A model generated the notes under the pieces. It had not been told where the DNA came from, made no database searches, and saw nothing but the letters and a program-made list of their open reading frames with translations. DNA of 64,000 bases, taken from assembly GCF_000243255.1 (NCBI RefSeq), contig NZ_CM001436.1, forward strand, positions 1,028,077 through 1,092,076. Direction: 5' to 3'. This document shows, piece by piece, positions 48,634-58,887 of the stretch. Position 1 is the first letter of the stretch, and every line of letters starts with the position of its first letter. This DNA comes from Methanoplanus limicola DSM 2279 (lineage in GTDB: Archaea > Halobacteriota > Methanomicrobia > Methanomicrobiales > Methanomicrobiaceae). Position numbers and translations under genes: made by a program.

Positions 48634-50422
48634 TTTTATTCAGAAATCCGGTCAGATCCTTCACTTCATGAATTGCACTCCCAATCTCCTCAATTGAAGC
48701 ACTGGTCTCCTCTGCAAGGGTTGCCAGTTCATCCATAACATCATTTACTTCTTTTGTAATAGATGTCCCCTCATCAGTATCCCTTACAATATTATTTGCA
48801 ATATCTGCCTGATCCTCAATCGCACGCACAATATTGCTAATGTCGCCATTCACCTCCCCGGCACTCCGGATTATATTATTCAGTCCGTCAATCGCCTCAT
48901 TCACACAATCAATACTATCATATATCTCTTCATTGGCCTTTTTGATTAACGATACCGTCTTCTCACCCGAAGACTGAACAACCGAGACTACTTTTTCGAT
49001 ATTATCGGTTGCAGCCCTCGCTTCAGCGGCGAGGTTTTTCACCTCCCCGGCAACTACTGCAAAACCCCTCCCGTGTTCACCGGCCCTTGCAGCCTCAATA
49101 GCTGCATTGAGAGCAAGAAGATTGATCTGACCTGTGATATCATTTATCAGCCTGATGACATCTGATACTTCCTTAATCTGCTCAGAAAGTGAATTAATCC
49201 CATTTACACTCTCCTTTGATATAGCTCCAACACTATTCATTTTATCTCTGGAGAGATCACCTGCGGTCTGTGCCCTCCTGCCGGTTTCAACAACGAGACT
49301 TGTCTTTTTATATACCTCATTTGAAGTTGAGGCGATCTCTTCGTTTGATGCTGACAGGTCAGATATCCTGCTGTTGATATCCTCAATTCTCCCATACAGT
49401 TTACCTGTAAGTTCAGCAGCACCGGAACATGATGAAGCCACCTTCTCAGAGGTTTTATAGACATCATCTGCCCCTCTGCTCACCTCAGAGCAGTTTGAAT
49501 CAATCTTTGAGACAGATTCAGAGACATCAGTGACAACTCCCGAGAAGGACTCCCCGACAATGTTGAGGCTGTTCTTAATATGAAGCATATCTCCCTTAAA
49601 TTCAAGATTTTCATCTACTCTTGCCAGAAAATTATTTCTCTCAAATTCACGGGATATTCTTCCGATCTCATTGACTGCCCTGCCAATCTCTTCTCCGGCT
49701 TTGTTAACACTGTTTTTAAGCAGCAGAAAATCTCCACGAAATTTATTCCCCCGGTCCATGACCACACTGAAATCACACTCAGAATAACTATTGAATACCT
49801 TCATAAGTTCTTTAAAGAAAAACCCGTACTCATCAAGAACATCATTGATTCCGGAGACTACCTCTTTCAGTTCGCCTTTATGCCACGAAGTATCAATTCT
49901 TCCCCTGATGTCCCCCGACCTGATATTATTGCTGATATACAGGATATCCTCAATTACACGTGCATTGGCATCCTTTTGATTGAAAATGTTCATTGATGCC
50001 GGAAGAAGACTCCCGATTACATTAATGAGGTTTCTCTCCTCTTTTAAAAAAGGCCCTTCATAATCTTCAGCCCTCTCTTCAAGATACAGTACATCAAGAG
50101 TCCCGGATATACCGTCAGAGTCGGTAAATTCAACACTCTGTATCCAGGGTGTTTCCCTGTAGCCCGGACTTTTGATATCAATATCCTTATACCGGAATCT
50201 TGCAACCGTAATTTCAGGATACTGCCATCCCGGCGGGATCATATCAACCACTTTTCTGAGAATAGATTCCCGTTCAAGGTTTCTGTCAAAAAGTATGGCA
50301 GATATTCCGTTTACAAGAGCCTGTTCCTTTAATCTCTCGTTATACTGATACGCAAGCGTTTCAAGTTTTATCTCAGCCATCTCATCCGCATCAAGTAACT
50401 CTCTGAGCCCTTCAAATTTCAT
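48611..50422 (-). CDS. Cytosolic methyl-accepting chemotaxis-type transducer with GAF-like input
   Basis: 603 residues, no membrane segment. Residues 1-150 form an input domain with a GAF-like pattern ([40 protein letters not shown]). HAMP-like repeats lie in the middle. The C-terminal signalling domain holds [20 protein letters not shown] and [19 protein letters not shown] second soluble transducer is at 12475-14748; the two tips are nearly identical, so both could join one array. No che genes are in the window. Confidence 0.87.
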   Translation of the reverse strand: MKFEGLRELLDADEMAEIKLETLAYQYNERLKEQALVNGISAILFDRNLERESILRKVVDMIPPGWQYPEITVARFRYKDIDIKSPGYRETPWIQSVEFTDSDGISGTLDVLYLEERAEDYEGPFLKEERNLINVIGSLLPASMNIFNQKDANARVIEDILYISNNIRSGDIRGRIDTSWHKGELKEVVSGINDVLDEYGFFFKELMKVFNSYSECDFSVVMDRGNKFRGDFLLLKNSVNKAGEEIGRAVNEIGRISREFERNNFLARVDENLEFKGDMLHIKNSLNIVGESFSGVVTDVSESVSKIDSNCSEVSRGADDVYKTSEKVASSCSGAAELTGKLYGRIEDINSRISDLSASNEEIASTSNEVYKKTSLVVETGRRAQTAGDLSRDKMNSVGAISKESVNGINSLSEQIKEVSDVIRLINDITGQINLLALNAAIEAARAGEHGRGFAVVAGEVKNLAAEARAATDNIEKVVSVVQSSGEKTVSLIKKANEEIYDSIDCVNEAIDGLNNIIRSAGEVNGDISNIVRAIEDQADIANNIVRDTDEGTSITKEVNDVMDELATLAEETSASIEEIGSAIHEVKDLTGFLNKSMERYIV

Positions 50423-50681
50423 ATTCCACCATCAAAAATAATATCTAAGCCGTCAATCAGCCCATAAAAAGGAATTATTCACAAAATACTGCCATTAGTT
50501 ATTGAAATGTAAATTCTGGCTTCAGCAGAAATATTGAGAACAGAACACATATAAATTTAGTTCAATAAATAAATGTAGAATATATAGGACAAACACAACC
50601 CGGCGTTATGCCGACAGTCAATAAAAAGAGAGCGTATTAAAATAGAGAATACAAAAATATATATTCGGACTTAAATTATAG

Positions 50682-51905
50682 TCAGGCCTTATTCCCGAAT
50701 ATCTGCCAGGACTCCTCAAGGGCAGCAACCGCAGGCAGTTTTTTTCCGGTTAAAAACTCAATACAGGCCCCGCCTCCGGTTGAGATATGACTGAATTTAT
50801 CATTTATTCCAAGCGATTCAACAACAACCGCGGTATGGCCCCCGCCGACAACCGAAAACTCCGCCTCGGCAGATGCCCTCAGCAGTTCAAAAGTTCCGGT
50901 TGAGAAGATCTCCTCCTCAAAAACTCCGGCAGGGCCGTTGAATACAACGGTGCCGGATTCTTTTATAATTCCGGTAAACTCCGCAAGTGAATCTATGCCG
51001 AGATCAAGAACCGGCAGATCTCCGGGGAGACGGTTTACCGGATATTCGACTCTTGCACCGTCTTCCCGGACTGCCACATTATCCGGGATTATGACCTTAT
51101 CTCCATGTGCAGAGAGTATCTCCTTCGCCTTCTCAATCTCTGATGTATAACCGAGTTTTCGTATAAGATCCATTGCGGGATCTCCGACATTAATCCCTTT
51201 TGCAAATAAGAAGACATTTGCAACAACGCCGACAGCCATGACCTGATCAGCAATTCCTGAATCAAGGACATTTTTCGCGACATCGAGTGAGTCATCCACC
51301 TTTGTCCCGCCAAGGACGAAGGTTACAGGAGATGGCGCATCTGTAAATACTCTTGAAAGAGTCTTAACTTCTTTCTCCATCAGAGTTCCGGCAACAGACT
51401 TCATCGCAAACGGAAGTCCGACAATTGAGGGCTGCGACCTGTGCGCAGTCCCAAACGCATCATTTACAAAATAGTCACCCATCGCAGAGAGGCGCCTTAC
51501 AAGATGAGTCTGTGCGGCCTCCGGGCCTGAGAGTTTGAGGTTCTCTTCAGCACTGAACCTGATATTTTCAAGCATGAGAACATCTCCGGCCTTCATTTGG
51601 TTTACAATATCTCTTGCGCACCGGCCGAATATGTCATCAATATACTCCACATTCCTGCCGATCAGCTTCCCAAGCTTTTCAGCATGGGCATTCAGGGTTG
51701 TAAAATCCTTTTTGCCAGGTCTGCTCTGGTGTGCGAGAATTACACATTTTGCATCCTCAAGTGCCTTTACAGTCGGGGAATGCTCTCTGAACCTTTTATC
51801 ATCAAGAATCAGGCCGGAGGCCGGATCTATTGGAGAATTGAAGTCCACACGGAGAAGTGCCGTTCCTTTGAGTGTATCAAGATCATTTAATGTACCGAAT
51901 TTCAT
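50682..51905 (-). CDS. pgk: Phosphoglycerate kinase
   Basis: 407 residues, glycolysis/gluconeogenesis. RVDFNSPID, AHQSRPGK, FVNDAFGTAHRSQPS, VLGGTKVDDS, FNGPAGVFEEE and the C-terminal VGGGHTAVVVE are the PGK blocks. Archaeal type. TATA-like AATATATG and a GGTGGCGG ribosome site precede the start. It is encoded alone. Confidence 0.95.
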   Translation of the reverse strand: MKFGTLNDLDTLKGTALLRVDFNSPIDPASGLILDDKRFREHSPTVKALEDAKCVILAHQSRPGKKDFTTLNAHAEKLGKLIGRNVEYIDDIFGRCARDIVNQMKAGDVLMLENIRFSAEENLKLSGPEAAQTHLVRRLSAMGDYFVNDAFGTAHRSQPSIVGLPFAMKSVAGTLMEKEVKTLSRVFTDAPSPVTFVLGGTKVDDSLDVAKNVLDSGIADQVMAVGVVANVFLFAKGINVGDPAMDLIRKLGYTSEIEKAKEILSAHGDKVIIPDNVAVREDGARVEYPVNRLPGDLPVLDLGIDSLAEFTGIIKESGTVVFNGPAGVFEEEIFSTGTFELLRASAEAEFSVVGGGHTAVVVESLGINDKFSHISTGGGACIEFLTGKKLPAVAALEESWQIFGNKA

Positions 51906-52097
51906 ACTTGCCCGCCACCGGAGAAAAACTATTGATACATATATTGGCGCAGCACTAAAATATTGGTTTTCTTCCTCTGCTGAGAAATTTTAGATCAGTC
52001 CCCAAAAACTTACACTGGATCGCTATTGTCACCATTATGCAAAAAACCGGATTTCCGACCACAAAAATATTATTATGAGTATTCCATCTGTACAGAT

Positions 52098-52844
52098 ATG
52101 GATGATTCATTTTTCTTCAGCATATTTGAAGGCCTGCCCCGGCAGGGTCCGGGAGATGACAGGTGCACGGCAAAAGCTTTTGCACTCGCAAAACCTCTTC
52201 CGGAAAATCCTGAAATTCTCGACATTGGCTCCGGGAGCGGCATGCAGACCATTGCCCTTGCAAAACTGTGCAGTAAATGCACGATTACTGCCATTGATAT
52301 TTATCAGCCTTTCCTTGATGAACTGAAAAAAAGAGCTGAGAAGGAGGGCTTTGAAAAGAGAATAAATACAATTCGCACCTCAATGGAGGAACTGGACTTT
52401 GATAAAGAGACTTTTGACCTCCTTTGGGCTGAAGGGTCAATCTTTATACTCGGAGTTGAGGAGGCAATCAGTAAATGGAAAAGTCTCATCAGAAAAGGAG
52501 GTAAAATTGCATTCTCTGAGGCTGTATGGCTCACGGATAAAAGATCAGATGAAGCCGAGGAGTTTTGGCTGACAGAATATCCGGGTATGAAAAATGAAGC
52601 TGAGATCTGCCGGATTCTTGAATCAGCCGGATTTACAAATATAAAGAAATTCAGGCTGCCGGATTCTGCATGGCTGGAGAATTACTACATTCCGCTTGAG
52701 AAGAAAGTGATGAAACTTAAGGAAGGAAAACACAGCAGAGAGGAAGAAGAGATACTTGACTTCACATTAACCGAAATAGAAATATTCAGGAAATTCAGTG
52801 GTGAATACGGATATGTATTCTTTATTGCAGAGAAAAAAGAGTGA
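52098..52844 (+). CDS. Class I SAM-dependent methyltransferase
   Basis: 248 residues from ATG at 52098 (MDDSFFFSIFEGLPR), where family similarity begins; the frame is open from a TTG at 52026. SAM loop ILDIGSGSGMQTIALA; second motif ITAIDIYQPFLD. GLPRQGPGDD is typical of a small-molecule methyltransferase group in methanogens. Its substrate is unknown. The flavoprotein gene starts 56 bases after its stop. Confidence 0.8.
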   Translation: MDDSFFFSIFEGLPRQGPGDDRCTAKAFALAKPLPENPEILDIGSGSGMQTIALAKLCSKCTITAIDIYQPFLDELKKRAEKEGFEKRINTIRTSMEELDFDKETFDLLWAEGSIFILGVEEAISKWKSLIRKGGKIAFSEAVWLTDKRSDEAEEFWLTEYPGMKNEAEICRILESAGFTNIKKFRLPDSAWLENYYIPLEKKVMKLKEGKHSREEEEILDFTLTEIEIFRKFSGEYGYVFFIAEKKE

Positions 52845-52900
52845 ATATACGGGACATTGTAGATATATTATTAATTAAAATAAAAAAGAGAGGGTTAATT

Positions 52901-53503
52901 ATGAAGGTTGTAATGTTTAACGGAAGTCCGAGAAGGAAGGGCAATACCGGGATTTTGCTAAAAGAGGTTGAAAAGATCCTTAATGATGAAGGGATAGAGA
53001 CTGAAATCGTGCACATTGCCGGAAAGAAATTTCACGGATGCACGGCCTGTATGAAATGCTTTGAGAACCAGGACTGCCGATGTGTCTTTGATGACGATTT
53101 TGTCAATAAATGTATCGAAAAGATGATTGATGCAGACGGTATAATTATCGGATCACCCACATATTTTGCCGACGTGACGGCAGAGACAAAGGCACTTATT
53201 GACAGGGCCGGTTTTGTCGGCACGGCGAACGGAGGGCTTTACAGGAGAAAAGTGGGCGCTGCCGTAGTTGCTGTCAGGAGGGCAGGGGCTGTGCACGCCT
53301 ATGATACAATAAACCACTTCTTCGGGATAAGCAGTATGTTCACTGTCGGATCTTCATACTGGAACCTTGGAATCGGGCTTGATGAAGGGGATGTACTGAA
53401 GGACGAGGAAGGGCTTTTAACCATGCAGGAACTTGGAAAGAATATGGCCTGGATTCTGAAGAAGATCAGTTCAGACGGAAAAACAGAACAGGAAAATATC
53501 TGA
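52901..53503 (+). CDS. Iron-sulfur flavoprotein-like NAD(P)H-FMN reductase
   Basis: 200 residues from ATG at 52901, preceded by AGAGGG. FNGSPRRKGNTG is the FMN loop. C47-X2-C50-X2-C53-X5-C59 is a compact Isf-type cluster motif, as in the gene at 20698. GSPTYFADVTAETKALIDR is the second flavin contact. Likely an electron carrier or oxygen/peroxide-detoxifying enzyme, by family. Confidence 0.82.
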   Translation: MKVVMFNGSPRRKGNTGILLKEVEKILNDEGIETEIVHIAGKKFHGCTACMKCFENQDCRCVFDDDFVNKCIEKMIDADGIIIGSPTYFADVTAETKALIDRAGFVGTANGGLYRRKVGAAVVAVRRAGAVHAYDTINHFFGISSMFTVGSSYWNLGIGLDEGDVLKDEEGLLTMQELGKNMAWILKKISSDGKTEQENI

Positions 53504-53722
53504 ATTAAATATAACAGGGAACCGGATCTGCAAAATTTTTCTCGAGAAAGAATTTCTTAAACCAAAGAAGTCATTCATGAACCAGCCGGTTCACAGATAA
53601 TGAATGAAACAGTGCACTGTTTCATAGGAGCATTTGCAGATTTTATTCCGGCAGGGTGAATTTTTATTATCCATAAAGACTGATAATTAAGATCCAGAGT
53701 TGATCTGAAACAAGGATTTAAT
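53504..53722. promoter_or_regulatory. Palindrome-dense leader before the YqhA gene
   Basis: Contains TTCTCGAGAA (53539-53548), the nested repeats TCATTCAT...ATGAATGA (53571-53578, 53600-53607) enclosing GAACC/GGTTC (53579-53592), and a 22-bp perfect palindrome at 53604-53625 with half-site ATGAAACAGTG. Strong promoter or operator candidate. Confidence 0.55.
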
Positions 53723-54268
53723 ATGAGTGAAAATACCGGAGATAAAATATCAGATAAAAAAGAGCAGAGTTCAGTTGAAAATATCTTTGAAAAATTCCTC
53801 TGGAGCCTCAGGTATGTTGTAATTTTAGGGGTGATATTCAGCGCACTCAGTGCAATTGTGCTCTTTGTAATAGGGTCAAAAGAGATACTTGACATAATTA
53901 TTGAAAGCGTTTCGATCACTTCCGGCCATGTCAGCCATGAATATATCCTCGTCGGACTTATAGGTGCGATTGACTTTTACCTGATAGGGCTCGTACTGCT
54001 GATATTCAGTTTTGGTACATATGAGCTGTTTATATCTGAACTTGATATTGCGAGGAAATGCGGTGGATTTACAAGCATTCTTGAGGTGAAAAATCTTGAC
54101 GACCTCAAAAACAAGATTCTGAAGGTTATAATCATGGTTCTGATCGTCAATTTCTTCCAGAAAATCCTGTCTATGGAGATGGGAGATGCCATGGATATGC
54201 TAAGCATGGCAGTATCAATATGTTTGATCTGTATTGGTGTCTATTTCCTCGGGAAGCATAATTACTGA
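53723..54268 (+). CDS. YqhA/UPF0114-family membrane protein
   Basis: 181 residues, four membrane helices. The N-terminal charged tail, then FLWSLRYVVILGVIFSALSA and DFYLIGLVLLIFSFGTYELFIS match UPF0114. Function unknown. It is preceded by the palindrome-rich leader. Confidence 0.83.
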   Translation: MSENTGDKISDKKEQSSVENIFEKFLWSLRYVVILGVIFSALSAIVLFVIGSKEILDIIIESVSITSGHVSHEYILVGLIGAIDFYLIGLVLLIFSFGTYELFISELDIARKCGGFTSILEVKNLDDLKNKILKVIIMVLIVNFFQKILSMEMGDAMDMLSMAVSICLICIGVYFLGKHNY

Positions 54269-54349
54269 CCAGAAAATAGCAGGTCTGGCAAAATAATCAG
54301 CCAGAGCAATTTTTTAGGACCTATTAATTTAATTAAGCAGATAAAAGGT

Positions 54350-54832
54350 TTATTTATGTATGGTATAACCGGCCTTCCTTAGCTTATCAATGATAATCCG
54401 GTCCCATTTGTCTGTATCAGGTTCTGTTATATCTTTAATTTCTTCTTCCCGGAATTTTTCAAGCTCATTGGTTTCTGCCGAGAAGTAACGGTTTTCCATC
54501 ACCCTGCCGGCCCGGTTTCCGTTTTTGTCAAGTATCAGAATCCTCCAGCAGGAGTAGCTTTTGCACATATCTGTCCTTGTTGCATGGACTGTGCAGCAGA
54601 CACGGTTGTTCTCCGGGTCTTCCCTGAGAAAAGGGCAGGCGTAAGGTTCTTTGTCAAATATGCTTCTGTCTGGAAAGAGATGCCTCTTGTCCTCATCAAC
54701 AGTCACATAGTGCTCCTCGTTTGTGTATTCATTCTTTATTCTGAATTCATATTCTCCGGTCTGCTCAATAATTGTCAGAACAAGGCCGAGGCATGAGCAG
54801 CACTCCCCGCACTGCTGGCAGTAAAATGACAT
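54350..54832 (-). CDS. YkgJ-family cysteine-cluster protein
   Basis: 160 residues. CQQCGECCSC at the N-terminus and later CPFLR, CCTVHATRTDMCKSYSC fit the zinc- or iron-chelating YkgJ family. Role unknown; some members are linked to metal-cluster assembly. Confidence 0.82.
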   Translation of the reverse strand: MSFYCQQCGECCSCLGLVLTIIEQTGEYEFRIKNEYTNEEHYVTVDEDKRHLFPDRSIFDKEPYACPFLREDPENNRVCCTVHATRTDMCKSYSCWRILILDKNGNRAGRVMENRYFSAETNELEKFREEEIKDITEPDTDKWDRIIIDKLRKAGYTIHK

Positions 54833-54953
54833 GGTACTTTCACAAAATGATTATCTTAAATAATTATATGATATAGGATAAGAAACAAAAAAAGCTAATC
54901 TGATTATTCCCTGCACCCGGAAATATAAAGAACACACAGAATCAATACCCGGA

Positions 54954-56162
54954 TTATTCATTTATTCCTGACATTCTGCTCTTCTCCATCCCTCTTTTGG
55001 CCCATACAAAAACAGGAAGGGATAAAAGCTGCATTATAACAACATATGAAATCAAAATCTCTACTGATGCCGAATACGCCCACCCGATGATTATACTCCC
55101 AATGAGCCATGAAAAACCATATACTGTGTTAAAAATACCATATGCAGTCCCCCTCCTGGAGATATGTGTATAGTCGGCAACTGCTGCTCTCAGAACAGTC
55201 TCCTGAATTCCCATCACCGCACCCCATAGAACAGCTGATATTATAATAGCTGTATAACTGGAACTAAAAGCCGCAAAGGGAATGATTATTCCAATAACCG
55301 GCATTCCAATCATGGCAATCAGGCCTTTTTTATCATATAATCTTCCGACAGCAAGTGCCACAACCGCATCAACCCCCATTGCAATTGCATAAAACAGAGG
55401 AATCTCTGCATCCGGCACAACACCTGTTGAGCTCATATGAAAAGCAATTAAAGGAAATGCGACAAAACCGCCGATTGTCAGAGCCGTAAATATACCATAA
55501 GGAATAAGTGCCTTAATTGACGGGTTCTTATTTTCAGCACCGGAATCCAGTTCAAATTCAACCGGTTCCGGCAGCCTGGCCCGAACAAGAATAAGTGTCA
55601 TAATCATAAGTATGAAAGGAATTATGAGCAGGGCAAATCCGCTCCGGTAATCTCCCCTGAAGATAAATGCAGCCGCAAATATCAGGGGACCCAAAACGGC
55701 ACCGATCTGATCGAGTGCTTCATGAATTCCAAATCCCCACCCTCGTCCGACATCTACGGTAATATTTGAGAGTATTGCATCTTTTGCCGGTGCACGAATT
55801 CCCTTTCCCATTCTTTCAAAGATAAAGAGAATTGCGGCAATCTCCCATGAACCGGCAAAGGCAAGAATAGGAACGGCAATCAGCATGCCGTAACCGAGGA
55901 ATACCAGTGCCCAGTAATGCCTGGTACTGTCAGCAACAAATCCGGATAAAAGACGCATGGCATATCCGGAGAACTCCCCGATACCTGCAACAAACCCTAC
56001 TACAAGAGCACTCCCGCCAAGGATGTACAGATATGGCCCTGTAACACTGCGTGCCCCTTCATAAATGACATCGCCAAACATTGCCACAATGCCAAACAGA
56101 AATATGACAATGTAGGCTTTTTTTATACGCAAATTCCTTTCAGATGAATTATTATTACTCAT
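54954..56162 (-). CDS. MFS transporter
   Basis: 402 residues, twelve hydrophobic segments. VIYEGARSVTGPYL, GEFSGYAMRLLSGFVADSTR and FERMGKGIRAPAKDAILSN are MFS intracellular motifs of a group common in methanogens. The substrate is unknown. Preceded by the TPR lipoprotein gene on the same strand. Confidence 0.84.
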   Translation of the reverse strand: MSNNNSSERNLRIKKAYIVIFLFGIVAMFGDVIYEGARSVTGPYLYILGGSALVVGFVAGIGEFSGYAMRLLSGFVADSTRHYWALVFLGYGMLIAVPILAFAGSWEIAAILFIFERMGKGIRAPAKDAILSNITVDVGRGWGFGIHEALDQIGAVLGPLIFAAAFIFRGDYRSGFALLIIPFILMIMTLILVRARLPEPVEFELDSGAENKNPSIKALIPYGIFTALTIGGFVAFPLIAFHMSSTGVVPDAEIPLFYAIAMGVDAVVALAVGRLYDKKGLIAMIGMPVIGIIIPFAAFSSSYTAIIISAVLWGAVMGIQETVLRAAVADYTHISRRGTAYGIFNTVYGFSWLIGSIIIGWAYSASVEILISYVVIMQLLSLPVFVWAKRGMEKSRMSGINE

Positions 56163-56253
56163 AGAATCTCTCCGGAAACAGGAAGAATTACCAAATTACC
56201 GGGTTCAATATTATCAAGTGATCAATTCTTCCCTGCAAAGCAGTTATTATTTA

Positions 56254-56724
56254 TCAGGTGCTCTCACCCGGATCTGCGGCAATAACATAGAAACTGCCGG
56301 AGGTTTCCGAACCGGAATTACTGCTTACAGGAATGTCAGCTTTAAGATCCGGATCATATTTAGTGGCATTTTCAAAGCATAACTGTGCAGCAGAACTGTT
56401 GTTCATGTTCATGAAGATTATGCCCTTCAGGTACCAGGCAAGCCCGTATTCCGGGTTTAGTTCAAGCGCTTTATTGCAGCTCTCCATTGCTTCTTCGTAC
56501 CGGTTGAAATTATCATTGTAAAACATCCCCCTGTAGCACCATGCAGTTGCATTTTCAGGGTCCAATCCAACCATATCATCATAATGTTTCCCGGTTTCAT
56601 TTACTTTAATCATGAATTCAGAAAACCGTTCATCGGGGTCTTCTGCTCCGGTTATGCAACCAGAGGCGAAGAGAGCAAAAACCAGAAAACAGACAAGGCA
56701 GATATTTCCTGATAAATATCTCAT
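56254..56724 (-). CDS. TPR-repeat lipoprotein
   Basis: 156 residues. Lipobox FALFASGC with the lipid Cys near residue 23. Two TPR units (WCYRGMFYNDNFNRYEEAMESC, WYLKGIIFMNMNNSSAAQLCF) follow. Short exported protein-interaction module. A decayed paralogue lies at 63501-63782. Confidence 0.8.
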   Translation of the reverse strand: MRYLSGNICLVCFLVFALFASGCITGAEDPDERFSEFMIKVNETGKHYDDMVGLDPENATAWCYRGMFYNDNFNRYEEAMESCNKALELNPEYGLAWYLKGIIFMNMNNSSAAQLCFENATKYDPDLKADIPVSSNSGSETSGSFYVIAADPGEST

Positions 56725-57151
56725 TGCATTGTATATCTTTTCAGGAAAGATTAATCTACCTGATTATCCCGGAATTTACCGATCCAAAGGAGAATTCGCA
56801 CAAATATTAATGACAAAATAAATTTAACGCATAAAGACATGAAAAACCAGAAATAACGGCAACATAACAGATTTAGAATGAAATTTAGAGAAATATTTAT
56901 ACAGGATATGTGAAAAGAAAATGGATTTAATTAAACTTCACTCAATAACAGAAAAACCGGCAATATACGAGAAAGGAAACGCCGTGATGTGGGACGATGA
57001 ACATATCTCCAAAATACTTCTGGAGGCTCATTTAGGCAGGATACTGATCTCACCCGGATCATCTGATTTTTTTACGTGACCGCCTTTTTCCCGGCACATC
57101 TAAAGAAAATAAAGCCGGCATTGACAATACAGATTTCCGGCCATTTATTAC
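56725..57151. other. 427-base spacer with a methyltransferase remnant
   Basis: Holds the truncated gene at 56921-57079; the rest shows no feature I can support. Confidence 0.5.
56921..57079 (+). pseudogene. Truncated SAM methyltransferase (N-terminal remnant)
   Basis: 52 codons. ITEKPAIYEKGNAVMWDDEH and ISKILLEAHL match the conserved N-terminal segment of a SAM-dependent methyltransferase family. The similarity stops after about residue 39 and a stop follows; the SAM-binding core is missing. Deletion remnant. Confidence 0.7.
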
Positions 57152-58785
57152 TCATTCCAAAACCTCCCAGTGACCGGTTTTTCTGCCTCCGATTCTTACA
57201 ATTATTCCCTTTTCTTTTAGCTGTGACAGATATTTTTCAACCATTCTTGTTGAAATATTCAGTTCATCAGCAATCTCATAAGTTGTTATATTGGGATTTT
57301 CGGACATTAAACCGATTAAGTGATCTATTTTATATTCCGAACTCTTTTCCGAACTCTTTTCCGAACCGGAAGCATCATCAGTAATAACTGCTTTCGTAGC
57401 AGCCTCGTCCTCTGCATTTAACAGTTTTATAGCATCCGGACTCATCGGGAATGTTATTCTGAGAAAATTCTGGGTAAATCTAAAACATTCTTTTGGATAT
57501 GCTTTCAGAATACGGGGCATACCTGAACCAAGCTGTTCAACCATATCCAGGTCTTTAAAGATACGCATCAGTTCCTGATTTCTTGGATTGGAAAAACCAT
57601 CGAAGAACTCATCTTCATTAATTCCAAGAATTGTTCCTCCGGCAGATGTTATCTCCAGACGGTCATCAAATATCTCAAACTTTGGCGGGACTCCGTTTGA
57701 ATAGTCATTGTGAATCAGTGCATTGATGATAGCCTCACGAACTGCAACATGGTCCCACAACCGTTTATTAATCCGCTTTTTATAGGTTATACGGGAAAAT
57801 GTTGGGTTTTCCAGTTCAAGTTTATCAAGCACATACTTTGCAGCTTTTACAAGGGAGCAGTAGCCGTACTCATTATTTTCAATAAGGTCCACCCTGTCCA
57901 GTCCGGCATATTTTGCAACTTTTATCGAATTTCCGTTGCTGTCTGCAAGAAGATAGCCTGCATAATTGTACTCTCCGGAACTGGTCAGAAGTTCAAGATT
58001 TGCTGCAAATTTGTCATTCAGTTCAAAGCCGGCCTCATTGTAATAGACCCAAATAGCTAAAAAAGTGTACACTACTACCAGTAATATTTTGAAAATATTA
58101 ACGTCACTTCGTTATTTCATTAAAATATTCGATATACTGCTGAAAAGGATTTATTGAATGCAGTGCATATGTACACTGCCAGTATGTATTTATATTCTCC
58201 ACAAAAATGTCGTAATTTTGGAAATGAAGGATTTAAAAAAGAAATTGACCAATTTATTAAGCAGTAGTGTATTAAAAACTAGCTAAATGGGTAATAGATC
58301 TTTAACTGTTCAAATGTAAGGTCCTGACGGGGGGATCGTATCTTTCCAATTGAGCTGCGGGTCCTTCCGGAATAAAACTCATCAATCATCCTCTGCGGCA
58401 TTGGTTCGGATGCAGAACCGACACGCATAAAGCAGCCTTTACCTGTCATGCCGTATTTTTTCAGATAATACGGCTTTTCCGGACCTCCGGCTATATTTAT
58501 CCTGACAATATCCTTATCATCCCTGACCTCATGGATTACATCAAAAAGACCCATAACTGACGGCTGAATATTATTTTTAAGCCGGTCTTTTATCTTAAGC
58601 TGGACGTCATCAACATCTAAAACTCCATACAACTCTCCGGAATCCTCTATCCCGATATAAATTACTCCACCTTCACGGGAATTTAAAAAGGCAACGACCT
58701 CTTTTTCAAAGTTGTCATTTAACTGCCGTTTATATTCAATGCGACTGGATTCTCTCATAAACACCTCTGGAAGTTCTGACCTCAT
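57152..58785 (-). pseudogene. AlbA_2 / COG2865-type regulator, split by a MITE-like insertion
   Basis: Two parts in the same strand. The first (58785 to 58298) encodes an AlbA_2 (Schlafen-like) domain ending LTFEQLKIYY; the second (58046 to 57152) resumes with YYNEAGFELNDKF and carries the HATPase_c_4-like and winged-helix parts (INALIHNDYS, LEITSAGGTI, QLGSGMPRIL, then a C-terminal HTH). Removing the element plus one target copy (58047-58297) gives one frame of 460 codons plus stop. The insertion adds an in-frame stop after KIYYPFS. The second part could still be translated alone from a start near 58072. Confidence 0.88.
58042..58297. mobile_element. MITE-like element (246 bp) with 5-bp target-site duplication
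   Basis: The element is 58047-58292. It begins ACCCAAATAGCTA and ends TAGCTAAATGGGT, an inverted repeat broken by two mismatches, and TACACTACT (58068-58076) is repeated inverted as AGTAGTGTA (58263-58271) at the same distance from each end. AATAG flanks both sides (58042-58046 and 58293-58297). It has no ORF of its own. It splits an AlbA_2-family gene, whose frame is restored exactly on excision. No transposase able to move it is in the window. Confidence 0.88.
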
Positions 58786-58887
58786 ATATCAATAAATCTG
58801 GATAATTCTACGGTTAAAGACAGTTATGATCCGATTTAAATTAAAAATTGCTGATATTTCAGAAATTTACCTGCCTGTGCAATACAC

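Noticed and set aside
58066-58785. Ordinary frameshift in the AlbA_2 gene
   Set aside because: The break has terminal inverted repeats and an exact 5-bp duplication, and excision restores the frame, so an insertion explains it fully.
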